64,000 nucleotides of DNA from Aphis gossypii. Its lineage: Eukaryota > Arthropoda > Insecta > Hemiptera > Aphididae. The DNA lies in assembly GCF_020184175.1 (NCBI RefSeq), contig NC_065530.1:16717260-16781259 (forward strand), in the 5' to 3' direction. Of the stretch, positions 52,101-63,599 are shown piece by piece (the stretch's first letter is position 1; the number at the start of each line of letters is the position of its first letter). A program made the position numbers and the translations under genes. The notes beneath the pieces are model-generated. The model was not told where the DNA came from. It worked only from the letters and a program-made list of their open reading frames with translations, and made no database searches.

Positions 52101-54700
52101 ATATAAGTAAACTTTGCAAATTCGACAAAGCAAACTTTGGGGATTTTTTATCCGGGGGTTTTGTTTCCGGGATTTTTTTTCGAATACCGATCAAGTTTAG
52201 ACATTGTCTCAAACACAGTTCATTGCACAATAGCATACACTTACTAAAATAACGTTTAATACCTAATAACCTATTGTTTAACTTTTGGGTTTATTACTCA
52301 TACCCATATACTCGTATATTTTCCGTATAATCGTTTCAAACTATATTCGATATTTTTAATATTCTAATATTTGACTAATGGCTTATCAATTATATAAGTT
52401 TAAAGTTTGTAATGATTTCTTCAAAACTAGTAACTAATATCAAAAAAATAATCTAATAATTTATAAAAAATTAACCCCTTTCTAATATTGAGTCCTTGAA
52501 AAATAACTTAGTTTACTTAAATTTGAAATTAATGTCGTACCTACTAAAGTAGCAATTTAAAACGGTTTCTAGTAAAATAACATTTTATTAATACTTTTCA
52601 ATGGCCTATATTCTTAATACAAACATAGATTGTTATATTATAATATTGTAATATGTAAATGCCAACACTAAATTAATTACTGTTAATTTAAAGTAATTAT
52701 TTTGTAAAACAAATACTTCTTGACTATGTGTAGTGAGATTTTTCTCAGTATAATTATAATATTATGTTCATTCTCATGTTTAGGTATTAACTCTGCGATA
52801 CAAAATTAGAACTTTCTAATATTATAATAACTTATGATTACGAACTCTTTACATATTTGTCTTACCTACGTGGCCATGTGCAATATACTAATATTTGAAA
52901 CAAATGTTACAAACAGTTAGATCAGAATCTATAATAAAATTTATAAATCTATACCTACGTATTTGATATTTATCAATTTATAATAGCAATAATTGTAAAA
53001 TCTGAAATCCTATCGATATTTGTTTGATATTATATATAGATACCAATAATTTTCGTATAATATAATTCTATTGCTGTGACTTTCTTAGTATCTTAATATA
53101 GTAGGTACTTATAGTAGGTACCGAAGTAGGTATTCATCACTACTTATACCATATTTATAATTTTTGATTTTAAAAGTAATATTTGAATATTTCTAAGTAT
53201 CCTAGACGTATAAACTACTAATGTAATACTTTATACTTTATAAACACAAATCATAACAAATAAGCTTGCAAATAATTTGATTCCTTGCCTTATTAATATT
53301 ATAATGAAATGTATATCATTAATTTTTTTTTTATATAAAATGTTACGTATTTGACTCTTTTATATTTTTAAAGTATAAATTAAATTATATTATATTATGC
53401 TATAATATTATATTTATGTAATTATGTATTTCAACTTTCAAGTCATAACTATATAGTGCCTACATTTAATCATCTTTTTATTAAATTATGTTTATCGTTT
53501 TAGTAATATCAGTTTATACTAATTTGATCTAGCAATACCAAAACTAAAATATTATAATTATTAATGGTTATTTTCTAATTTGATATACATTCATAAATTA
53601 TATTTATAAGAACTAGAAACTTAGCATACTCATAATGTTATTTTTTCATTTGGTTTTTTATAATTTAATATTCTCATAAATCGCTTTACGAATGCAAATT
53701 TACATAATATTATGGTTTACAAGATTGTTCGAAAGCGAAGTAAATGTGCGAAAAAGCATAATAGGTATTATCTACCCATGTTATTACAGTAGTAAAGTAG
53801 TTGTTCATTTCGCGTCGAAAATAAAATACTGCAGGTACTTATTGATTCCAAATTCCAAAGTACTAACTACTAAGTAGTATAATTATATCAATTTTTAATA
53901 TCATTTATTTATGTAAGTCACAACAATTCAGTTGACTGATCCGAATTAAAAAAAATAAAATAGGAAACCCGTGGAAATCAAACGCAAATCTCCGTTAACA
54001 CTATTAACACCATATCCTGACGCATGGCATGTAATTATAATATGGATACAAAATAAAATAAACTATTTACCTTGATAGAAGTATAGTAACGACAAATTTT
54101 AAACAATGAATCGTGAAAAATACGACAAGAAATAAATTGAACGAAATTATACGAAATTATTGTACAATCTACATAATAATGTAAAGCGCAAACCAGCAAT
54201 AACTAAACACAGGAAGTTTCAAGTCTCGCCAGTCTCGGCTTTCCTACTTACAGACATAATTGTGCTATTAAAATAAAATAATAATAATCCACTCGAACAT
54301 GATCTTTCATCAACATACCTAGTCTAAAACATAACAATATAATACTGCTAACCGTCACAAAATCATACCGGTTTTAAACAAAACTTAAAAATGGCTCAAA
54401 TTTCATTCTGTCGACTAAGTGCAGTAGTATTATATTATATTATATTATTATAATGTGATTAAATTATTTAGTAGGTTTACTAAGCAAAAAAAAAAAACTA
54501 TGGAAACGTATTTAGAAACGAACGGAGTAAAGAGAAAATTTACCAAACCGAAAATACCAAAAAAATCAATTCATTCGGATAAACACGTTACACATGCTTT
54601 TTATTTTGTCAGTTGTAACTCTCATACACTATAAAGTTATTAATAGCTCATAAGACGTCATAAGATTAGTTACTTACTGTATAGGGGTCTGCTAGAGTTG
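49136..54700. other. AT-rich intergenic DNA
   Basis: Follows the 3' UTR of the secreted-protein gene. Only simple AT sequence, AAT-type microsatellite stretches near 51620-51645, and a short G-rich near-repeat at 52135-52183. No exon or RNA gene recognised. Confidence 0.5.
52135..52183 (+). repeat. Three degenerate CCGGGG-T-rich units
   Basis: Three successive units of about 16 bases, each a G-run followed by a T-run (GGGGATTTTTTA, CCGGGGGTTTTGTTT, CCGGGATTTTTTTT). It stands out against the AT-rich flanks and may be a fragment of a transposon end. Confidence 0.5.
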
Positions 54701-56150
54701 TTTTCTATTTTCTAACTTATCATTTTATAACTGTCCATGTCAAAACGTTCGCCTGTGTCCAGTCGTGGAAAATTCAGAGAATATATTTTACTCTCGCTTA
54801 ACATCGATAACTAATATTTTCCGAACAAACGATTAATATTATCAGAAGATGGGCTTTTAAACTGGTCATGTTTCTCCTTAGATCGACCAGATTAGGTAAC
54901 AGAACATACGTGCTCAGCTGCTGCTGCATGCAACACTCGGTCTCGTCTTACGCGCACAAAACCATAACCTCTAAAAGCGAAAGAACAGGTTACCAGCTAC
55001 AACGGTAAGGAACCACGACGAGAAATAATAGTAAAAAGTCGACCGACCGGCGGCCAACGTTACGATTTCAACTTCAACGTAGTAAACAAGACGTAACGAC
55101 TATAACAAGTATATGTATATCGTTGGACCGCGGTTGCGTGGACGTTAAAAGTCGTAAACACGTCAGTTTCACGTTAGAAATCTCGGATCATAATATTAGA
55201 TTATTATTAGGTACCTATTGTGTGATCTGAGTTAAAAAAACACAAACACGATACGTATGATGTCACGGCAGATTTGTATGACAACACGTCGTTACAACGT
55301 AGTGTTATATTTTGGTAAAAAACGATAATGTCATTATCGCGACGGTCGTCAAGACCGACGTTGTCAAGCTAATTGCCGAGCATCCCGTCGTGGAATACGT
55401 CGCTTCGTTTATTAATTTTAATAACATTAATATTATCGACGTGAGTATTATTATAATATTATAATATCGTATTGTAAAAAACCGTCGTCGTCGGACGAAC
55501 GCGACGAGAGGGTACGATAATTATGGTACGCTTCGCGCCCGGTACGGTAATCGCGCACCGACCGGCCGCCGCGCGCGCCGCAGCAGCAGCTGCTGGCCTG
55601 GCTCTCCGATCGCGTTCTTCATTATCGCTCGGCGGTGGTGGGGGGATCTCATCGATGACTCGCCGTGCACATGACCCGTGCGAAATCGCAAACATGGCCG
55701 ACACCATTGTTTTGATTTTACCACACTAATTGCGTGTGTGTACGCGCGCGCTCGTGTGTGTGTGGGTCTGTAAAATTTTTTAACTCTTTTTTTTTTTTTT
55801 TTTCATACTCGAATTATTTTTTTACCACCAAATTTTCACTCGGCCCCGACGATGCGCCGGCTGGTCTACTCTTGCGTACCTTCCGTTTCCCGTCGATTTC
55901 TGTAACGACACGACGCATAGGTAGTATATACGCTCTCCCGTCTTGTCAGCGTTTCGTCTTCGCCGATAATGTAAATACGCGACGTACGACGACCGGCCAG
56001 CTGCAACGTGATACACACCGCCGTAGCCGAAAAACAATCCTAGTGAGTAACGCTTAGTACTTATATATATAGGTACCTGGCCCGCTTGATGGACCGTCAC
56101 GTCCGATCTTTTTCCGACTCTTATCAGTAACGGAAATGTGTAAAGAATAA
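54700..56150 (+). promoter_or_regulatory. CpG-rich promoter region of DNAJC14, with probable leader exon
   Basis: GC and CpG content rise sharply from about 54.9 kb and peak at 55.48-56.04 kb (CGCCGCGCGCGCCG at 55565-55578, CA/GT-rich runs at 55735-55770). A clean donor, CCTA followed by GTGAGT, lies at 56042/56043. A T-rich tract with AG at 57522 can act as its acceptor. The likely arrangement is a non-coding first exon ending at 56042 spliced to the coding exon. The exact start site cannot be set by eye. Confidence 0.55.
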
Positions 56151-57516
56151 TGTTATGAAAAAATCCTACCTAGATCGACGGCGATCAGTCCGACGCACAT
56201 TGTTTTCGTGTCCCGTTCTCGGTTTGATTGTTTTGAATTTCGATTTTCGACTTTTGCCCCTTGCCGCCGAATTTGCTACGCGAGAGGTCTGCTTTCTATT
56301 GTGTCTGTTGTGTAATACCGGTCTGTATACATACTCACAGCAGTATCTTAATGCTCAGTTGGACAGTATGACTTGAATTCAACTAGAATTTTTGTAGATA
56401 GGTATCTACTTTTAAATATACACCAAGCTTATGTTTTACTTGAAATGTGTTAAGTCAGTGGTAATCATTTGAATTTATTATAATTTTTCTCTATCCTTTA
56501 CATTTACCTCTGTATTTACCATATGCTGATTTTAACCAATTATATCAGTGGATATATATATTTTAAAATTCTATATATCATTGTATTATAATGGTTCTTC
56601 ATAGAATGGATTTAGCTTTAAATTGAAAAATGTTTATAGTTTGTTTTTGTCATTTGTTTAGAAAATAACTTTTAAAACAAAACTAAAAAAATATTTGTCT
56701 GACTAGTATGTATAGGTATACTCAATTGTTGAAATATAGTATTAGTTATCATATCATTTTTCTTATACCTACTTTAGTTGTTTTCTAGTACAAAAACATC
56801 CTTGAGTAGTATTGTGAAATAGATAGGAGTATAGGACACGATAGATATCTATTGGTAACATTATTAAATTAAATGCAAACTTTGAACTATAAATGTTTTT
56901 TTTATTATTCAGTAAATAATAATTATTTTTTCTAAACAAATGACCTAATAATTATTTCTATTCCTATTAATTATTTGCTTAAATTTTACTATTTGTTTAT
57001 TTTTATTTCTAGTTAGATTTTTAAAAAAATAAAATAATATTTTACATTTTCATTTTTATATCTGCAATGAAAAAGATGTTAATGATATTAATGCAATGAC
57101 ATCTGTAGGTACTATTTTTGACTTGGCTCAAACTCTTATACAAATTCTTTAACCATAGTACCTAATCTATTCATTTGTTGATTTTAAATTTCCCATCTTC
57201 AATTATTATATTTTAACATAATTAACAAAGTAATAGGTATACATGTAAAAAGCTTGACGTCAGTTACTTATATTTTTTTTTAGATAGACCTGTCAATCAT
57301 ATTTCATGTTTACCTAATAGATATACACGGGTATACATGTTTTATTATCATTAAGTACCATAGGTACTGACTTATTGATTTTATTTTTATTTAGATATAG
57401 GTATATTAATCTACTTTGAATAATTATAGTTGTAATAACTTATCAGTGGTTATGATATATTACTAATTTTATTATAAGTTATAGGTACTTATCATTACTT
57501 TTTTATTTTTTCATGA
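56151..57516 (+). other. Probable DNAJC14 leader intron
   Basis: AT-rich after about 56.35 kb. If the leader exon ends at 56042, this is its intron, running to the acceptor at 57522. No coding seen. Confidence 0.4.
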
Positions 57517-57909
57517 ATGAAGAATATGGAAAATCAGGGCCATCATCAATCTTCAGTGAAAAAACGTTCCATTGACGATATCATAAATAATATAACATCA
57601 GATCTTCAAAGTTATGAAGGTCGTTATATGGTGTTGGGTAATCCGAGACAATCGACTGATATGATGTGGCAGCAAGTGAATAACTATGCAAATCCTCCTC
57701 AGCCACAACATAATATTTATAATCAAGAACCAATGAATTTAACAAACAACAACCCATATTTATTAAATACTAATCAGTTCACTCCATATATGCAACCTCA
57801 GAATTCAATACCAGGATATGTTAACTATGATCATCCAGTATATCCACAGCAGCATCATCCTCATCATCATCAGCATCAGCATCATCAACAGCAGCAGCAG
57901 CAACAACAT

Positions 57910-57940
<31 letters not shown>

Positions 57941-58735
57941 AACACCAACAAACTTCTCAGCAGCAGCAACAAATGAACTATACATACTATCAACAGCCAC
58001 AATATACTTCTCATCCTATGTCATACCAGGCCCCTACATATGGTCTTTTTGATGGACCGTGTAATGATGCTCTTATTGAAAACCTCGTTCAGAGTTGGAG
58101 CCAAACTCAAAGCGGTAGTGGTGGTGGTGGTAGCAATAATAATAGTGTATTTAGCCGTTTTGGAGATCAAGCTTTTCAAACATCAAGAGAAATGATTCCT
58201 GACCGAGATATTAATGTTATTAACCATAATACAATGTCTAACCACAAAAATATTACTACACCAGTTAGGAAGGTTAGAATGGTAGCAGAAGTGCGCCCAA
58301 TGCGACCGAGCTATTCTGATGTTTTAGCTAAATCTCCTGCTGTAGGGCCAGTAAAAAAAGCTGTAGCTAGTACACAAGTTGAAACGTCTTCAGATGTTAA
58401 AATTCCATCTAAAGTAAAAACAACTGTTAAAAAGAAAAAGAATTCTGCTAAGGTGAGTCAAGGGGAATCTGGGTTAAGAAGACAAAATTCATCTGCGAGT
58501 AGTGAAGAGCGCAACACTCCTACAGTAGAATATAAAGAGGATAAAAAGTCTGAAGTAATAATCAATGGCAATGAAAAAGTGTGGACATCATCAGAAGACT
58601 TGAACGGATCAGAATATTTTGAAGCTGATGAAAACGCTTATAGTAATATTATGGTGCCAAAGTCTAAAGAAAATAATAAGAAAGATAAAACAAAAGTTAA
58701 ACCTAAGGCGACTGTTCCATTGTCAAAAAGCTTAG
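57517..58735 (+). CDS. DNAJC14: DNAJC14 coding exon 1
   Basis: Encodes residues 1-406, mostly disordered, opening with a short conserved-looking KKRSIDDIINNITSDL helix. Two in-frame ATGs exist (57517 and 57526). A T-rich tract ending in AG at 57521-57522 could be an acceptor for an upstream leader exon, in which case 57526 is the start. The donor is GTAAAA, one base into the codon. Confidence 0.9.
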
Positions 58736-61700
58736 GTAAAATAAAAATATTTGGTATTACTCATATCACATTTTGTTAAAATTGTTCTTTTTTATAGGTC
58801 ATACTGTAAAGCCTATGAAAGATGATGTTGAAAAACTCAAGTCCAAAAAAACTGTTCAATCAAATTGTATAAATGGTGTTGCTAAAAAAGAAAAGTTAAA
58901 TAATGACTCAAAGAAGCATAATGAATCAAATAGTATGTTAATATTGTTTAAAATTGTTTTCAATTATAAAATTATATTTAAAACATTTCCCTATAGATGT
59001 TAATACAACAACAAAATTTGATGAAGTTGAAAAACCTTCGACCAAAATGTCTTCTAATGTATCCCAACCACAACAGACTGCAGCAACTAGCAAAAATCAG
59101 GGTTCTCGTAGTACTGCCACATTCACAGCACTACCATTCAAAGCAAGATATCAACGTGTAACCAAAAAGCGACCACGTAGCTCTGCCATTAACACAATGA
59201 GTATGTAAAATTAGATACAATAATATTTAGCTATATTTTTTAAATTAACCATGTCGATATTTTCAGTAACAAAACATTTAAACTTTTTAAAAGCTCAGTT
59301 TGTTCAATATGCTCCATTAATGGTCTTCTGGTTTGTTCATCTATTATGGGATGTTATCACCATGAGCTTACATTTACTTTTACATTTGTGAGTAACTACT
59401 TTTGAACATTAAAATAAGGTTCAAAGTCATTTTGTACAGTCTTCTATGAAAGATACAGAACCCAAGTATCTTGTACAGTATAGTAAAAAAAATAGATAAC
59501 AGAACTATATTTGTTTTGAGCAGTTAGTATTAATTTAATATAATAAGAAAAACATTTAAACAAAATATTAAGCTAAGTCATTAAATAAAATAAAAAATAG
59601 TGATTTCAAATAATTTGTTCTTTCATAAATAGTATTTATTATCATGTTTTATTTTACTAAAATTGAGCAATTTTCATGATAAATATATTACCACTCCACA
59701 ATCTACTGTCAGTCTATTTTTTCTTTATTGGAACTGGATTAAAAAAATGGTCAGCAATCAGCATTCCATGACATGTTTATAAGGAAAAAACTTACTCTAT
59801 GTTACAAATTGAATTGAGCAATTAAATAAAATCCAGTAATAAATAATAACAAAGATTGTAATGAGTGAAAGACGATTAACACTTGTGTCACCAAAGTAGG
59901 AAAATAATTTAATAAAAATGTCATCAGTCAATCAAGTAATGAACTTGAATATTTTGTTATTAAGGGGATTGGTGACGGTGATTTCCTGTCTTTGTCTAAC
60001 ACACGCGCAACATAAGAATTCAGACGTGTTTTTTGTCCAACGTACCGATTGATACAGTAAAGCGATAAGAATTTTGAAAACAGATTTGAATTCGTCGTCA
60101 AGTCTACTTGAGAACGGCCAGTCCACATTTTTGATATTATCTGCCAAAATCTTAAAATTATTATATTACAAACGAGTAATAAAAATTGTCATATTTCAAT
60201 TATTTAAAAAGTTATATTTTAATTTAAAAAATGTGGACTGGCCGTTCTCAAGTAGACTTGACGACGAATTCAAATCTGTTTTCAAAATTCTTATCGCTTT
60301 ACTGTATCAATCGGTACGTTGGACAAAAAACACGTCTGAATTCTTATGTTGCGCGTGTGTTAGACAAAGACAGGCAATCGCCGTCACCAATCCCCTTAAT
60401 TAAAAACAATATTTTTCTACTAAAAATGTTTAGTAAAAGGCCATTTACAATATTAACTATTAAAGTTAATTTTCGGGATAGTTAGCCTTACCAAAAAAAT
60501 TTATTGAGACATGCTTATTTTAAAAATCACGACCTATAGTTACCCTGTTGTATATAGATTAAATAAAAATGAAAAATATGAAACAAAATAGTATTTTATA
60601 TTGAATGATCATTATTTTTTATAGACTTGTTTTAGTATGTATATATATATATATATTTAATATTTAGTAGAGACTTTTGTGTTTAAATACGTTATAAGTA
60701 ATTATTTTCAAAAATATAATTGTAAATTTAAATATCTTCAAAAAATAAAACTAAATGGGTAGGACTACATTTTTTTTAAACTTTAATCTACAACTATAAA
60801 ACTGTTTATTTAAAGCAAAATAAAATTTACTGGTTTCGATTTAAAAATTTTATTTTAAATTTTCAATACAAAATATCAAATAATTAATGTTGCTTAATTC
60901 TTATTTTTGATGTTTGGTAATCAGCTCAACTATACAAATTATTATGGAATCTAAATTTTTTATTTGCTAAACAAACTAATTGTTTGCTTTCTGAGTTTAG
61001 TAGACAGTTTATAAGTGACTTAAACCTAAAAGTATAATTATCTAATATCTGAAAAACTTTATTGAATATTTTTATTTATTATATAGATCAGCATCAGGTA
61101 TTACTCAACTTGCTGAATTTACTAAGAATTGTTGGAAGCATTTTTGGATTGGATTGAGCTCGCCGTTTACAGGTGCATCACATTGGGCTCGAGTTAAATG
61201 GAAAGATCAGAATTCGGGTAACACTCTGCAAACAAATATTCCACTGCCTACTACTGGTGAAGAAGCACTTAAAAGGCTACTCGCTTGCAAAGGAAAAGAT
61301 CCGTATAGGTAATTTCAATTTTAAAAATACTATTTATGTATATTTGTGATAATTCAACTTTTATAATAAAAAATAATCTAATTTTAATATAATGTGTATT
61401 TTTAGTATTTTGGGTGTGACTGTTGATTCATCAGAAGATGATATCAAGAAGTATTACAAGAGACAAGCTGTTCTTGTTCACCCAGACAAAAACAATCAGT
61501 CAGGCGCTGAAGAAGCTTTTAAAATTTTAATTCATGCTTTCAACATGATAGGTGATCCAGTGAGTTGTTTTTATTTTATGACAGCTAAATAAATATTTTT
61601 TGTTTTGTGCTCTTATTAATTTTTTTTTATATATATATTTATAGGAGAAACGTAAACTCTATGATAGTGGTATTGAGCACATTAAAGAAAACTATGATGA

Positions 61701-62985
61701 ACTCAACAAATTGTTGAAAAATCTTCATGAAAAAATGGCACAAGTTGCAAATACAATTAGGTATTTACAATAATTATATTAAAAATAAATTTTAGGTACT
61801 CTATGGTTCTAGCAAAATAAGATTTATCAGATTTAAATTTTATCATAGTGTGAAAGTACATTTTACTAATTTTCCTCATTACTAGGGCTCGGATTTTAAA
61901 GCATATGCTTCTTATTTTTGTATTTTATGTTATAGCAATAAAAAAAAAAAAAAAAAATTAATAAGAAAGGTAAAACCCTGGAATACAGACTAAATGGTTA
62001 TGTTGGATTATTATTGTTTCATTATCAATTTGATTATTAAATGTATTAAATATATTGATTGTCGACCTACAGGCAGCCTACAAGTATATAGCTTCTGTCG
62101 AACAATAGTCAGTTTACCTAGTTCAAATCTAAGAAAATACATATTTAATTTTAATTAATTTTTCATTTAGTTTTATAACTAGTTCATGATAATTTTTAGT
62201 CCCTTTTTTTTGCTTTTTTAATCGTGGACAATCGAGTGCTTTTTTGTTATTTATTATTAAGGTCTAAATTTTTATATATTTACATGTTTTTTCTAAACAG
62301 TTCAAACAATAGCTATGTCAGAGGTTCTTAACCCTTAGTCATTATTTTATCAAATTATTAGTTATTTACTGTGTACTTATGTTAATGGATTAATTACGTT
62401 GTCTCAGGTGTACTAGCTGTGGAAAACGGCACAAAAGGAAGCTGGTGTTATGTCGGCCAATGTACGCTGCACGCTTCTGTGCATTGTGCAATGTGCATCA
62501 TTCCGCTCGTGACGGTGACATTTGGTCAGAAAGCAGTATGTTTGGTTTGCGCTGGAAGTACTTTGGATGTATGGACGGTGGAGTATATGATATTACTGAA
62601 TGGGCCACTTGTCAGCACGGCAGTCTGAAGCACATGCGAGCAGATACTCATTCTGTGCAGTATAGGATAATATTTGGTGGCAAACAACAAACTCCCGAGC
62701 CGACGGTTTCCCCATCACCGCCCACACAACAACCCAGAACTCAAGCACCGCCACCACCTTCGACGCCCTTATTTGAGTATGTATCACTGGATAACCCGAT
62801 GGACTGCAGTAGAATTGATGACTAATACTGATTTTTTTTCTGCTCGCAGTTTTCATCAACCTCACCTAGATGAATTCTTGAGTTCGTTTTATCAACATCC
62901 AATGCCGGGTTCCGCGACCAATGGTGAATTTGGAACAACAACAGACATTCCTCGGCAACGCACCAAAAACAAAAGAAAAAAATAG
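57517..62985 (+). CDS. DNAJC14: DNAJC14-like ER J-protein (Jiv), nine coding exons
   Basis: Exons 57517-58735, 58798-58932, 58997-59200, 59267-59387, 61087-61308, 61406-61559, 61645-61760, 62408-62776 and 62850-62985 splice in frame to 891 residues. DNAJC14 is a membrane-bound Hsp70 co-chaperone of the ER that helps export some receptors. The N-terminus is disordered with a His/Gln tract (~112-158), followed by a Lys-rich linker. A hydrophobic segment lies at ~531-559. A J domain (~631-696) has an intact HPD (LVHPDKNN), and a Jiv90 domain follows with CTSC and CALC cysteine pairs plus the diagnostic SSMFGLR and VYDITEWA blocks. The C-terminus is Pro-rich, then basic. It is longer than the ~700-residue human protein because of the low-complexity N-terminus, and only one strong membrane segment is visible where the human has several. 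The start could instead be Met4 (57526). Confidence 0.94.
57850..57990 (+). repeat. His/Gln-coding CAT/CAG/CAA microsatellite in DNAJC14
   Basis: A mixed CAT/CAG/CAA run encodes a His-rich stretch passing into polyGln (about residues 112-158). It lies in a disordered N-terminal region, so length variation is likely to be tolerated. The long antisense frame of Leu and Met codons over it is an artefact. Confidence 0.92.
58798..58932 (+). CDS. DNAJC14: DNAJC14 coding exon 2
   Basis: Codes a Lys-rich, unstructured linker. It is flanked by very short introns (62 and 64 bp), which the reading frame requires to be removed. Splice sites are TTTTATAG and GTATGT. Confidence 0.82.
58997..59200 (+). CDS. 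DNAJC14: DNAJC14 coding exon 3
   Basis: Codes a Ser/Thr/Gln-rich linker ending in a basic stretch (KARYQRVTKKRPRSS) just before the membrane segment. The acceptor is CCCTATAG and the donor GTATGT. Confidence 0.85.
59267..59387 (+). CDS. DNAJC14: DNAJC14 coding exon 4 (membrane segment)
   Basis: Codes the main hydrophobic helix (VFWFVHLLWDVITMSLHLLL). The acceptor is ATTTTCAG and the donor GTGAGT. It precedes the gene's longest intron (1,699 bp), which houses the foldback element. Confidence 0.88.
59964..60395. mobile_element. TTAA-flanked foldback (long-TIR) element in DNAJC14 intron 4
   Basis: Two inverted arms of about 170 bp (59964-60132 and 60229-60395), separated by ~96 AT-rich bases, match with only two visible mismatches. 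The element starts GGGGATTGGTGACGG and ends with its reverse complement. TTAA is directly repeated at 59960-59963 and 60396-60399. TTAA duplication suggests piggyBac-like transposition, though a TA-duplicating (mariner-like) origin is also compatible. Short open frames across each arm are mirror images and not genes. The arms are far more GC-rich than the intron. Confidence 0.87.
61087..61308 (+). CDS. DNAJC14: DNAJC14 coding exon 5
   Basis: Codes residues ~560-633, a Trp-rich membrane-proximal region (CWKHFWIGLSSPF) and the lead-in to the J domain, ending KGKDPY with the Ser codon split before the donor GTAATT. Confidence 0.92.
61406..61559 (+). CDS. DNAJC14: DNAJC14 coding exon 6 (J domain)
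   Basis: Codes the J domain core, SILGVTVDSSEDDIKKYY, with HPD followed by KNN and then EEAFKILIHAF. The HPD tripeptide needed to stimulate Hsp70 is intact. The donor is GTGAGT in phase 0. Confidence 0.96.
61645..61760 (+). CDS. DNAJC14: DNAJC14 coding exon 7
   Basis: Codes the last J-domain helix (EKRKLYDSG) and a coiled-coil-like connector rich in Leu, Lys and Asn that leads to the Jiv90 domain. Confidence 0.93.
62408..62776 (+). CDS. DNAJC14: DNAJC14 coding exon 8 (Jiv90 domain)
   Basis: Codes the Jiv90 cysteine-rich domain: CTSCGKRHKRK, RFCALCNVHHSA, GDIWSESSMFGLRW, MDGGVYDITEWATCQ, then a Pro-rich tail. The two CxxC pairs probably bind zinc. Acceptor is TTGTCTCAG and donor GTATGT. Confidence 0.96.
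62850..62985 (+). CDS. DNAJC14: DNAJC14 coding exon 9 (terminal)
   Basis: Codes the C-terminal tail with LDEFLSSFYQHP, a PGSATNGEFG block matching the conserved tail of the family, and a basic end (KNKRKK) before TAG. The acceptor is CTGCTCGCAG. Confidence 0.93.
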
Positions 62986-63590
62986 AAAATGATCTTCCTC
63001 GAATGTGCACTGTTAGATATATGTTTTTCGTTTTCGAAAAATCCAATTTCATAATAAGTATCTTATTTAGACTAATAATTAATAACTCAAACAGATTGCA
63101 ACATTTTGTTTTAATTTGCGTTTTAAACATCTTATCACTTGTACTTGTATTCATAAGTACATTGGCGATTTACACTGTTTTTCATTATCATTATCATTGT
63201 CATCACCATCATGTTTATGTATGAACAAATACGCCCCTCAAATCAAGTGATATATTTTTTTAATACTTATAAGCGTTTTATTAATTTACTACATAACATT
63301 AACATCTGTTTATCATAAACTGTTACACAGCTTAATTTTAAATTAACCTTAATATTTACACTCTGTGTTTTTATTTATTGTCTGTTCAAACCTTAAATTA
63401 AAAAAAAAAAAAAAAAATTTAAAGAGATTTCTCCTTTTTAAGTTTTAAACCTTTCCCACTTTTAATTGTGTTTTAGACGATTTTTTAGTGTTTAACCCAA
63501 TCAATTTATTGTGTCAGTACATTATGTATATCTCAAACACAGTAATGTCAATTTTGTGAACTTATTAACGTAATAACAATAAATAAAATT
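62986..63590 (+). terminator. DNAJC14 3' UTR and poly(A) signal
   Basis: No coding follows the TAG stop. Overlapping AATAAA signals lie at 63578-63587, giving a 3' UTR of about 600 bases, with another AATAAA-like site near 63685. The UTR includes a poly(A) run near 63400. Confidence 0.5.
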
Positions 63591-63599
63591 TCTATCAAA

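Noticed and set aside
55459..55729. Overlapping GC-rich open frames on both strands (Ala/Arg-rich)
   Set aside because: Frames stay open because GC-rich DNA has few stops; the products are low-complexity Arg/Ala/Pro and lie in the DNAJC14 promoter island.
57805..58014. Minus-strand Leu/Met-rich frame
   Set aside because: It is the antisense of the CAG/CAT repeat in DNAJC14 exon 1.
59928..60485. Open frames of 66-109 codons with shared peptides on both strands
   Set aside because: They are the two arms of the foldback element read in each direction; no independent gene evidence.
61885..62325. AGGGCTCGG and CAGAGGTTCTTAACC words in DNAJC14 intron 7, resembling hAT ends
   Set aside because: The two ends do not match each other and no flanking duplication is visible.
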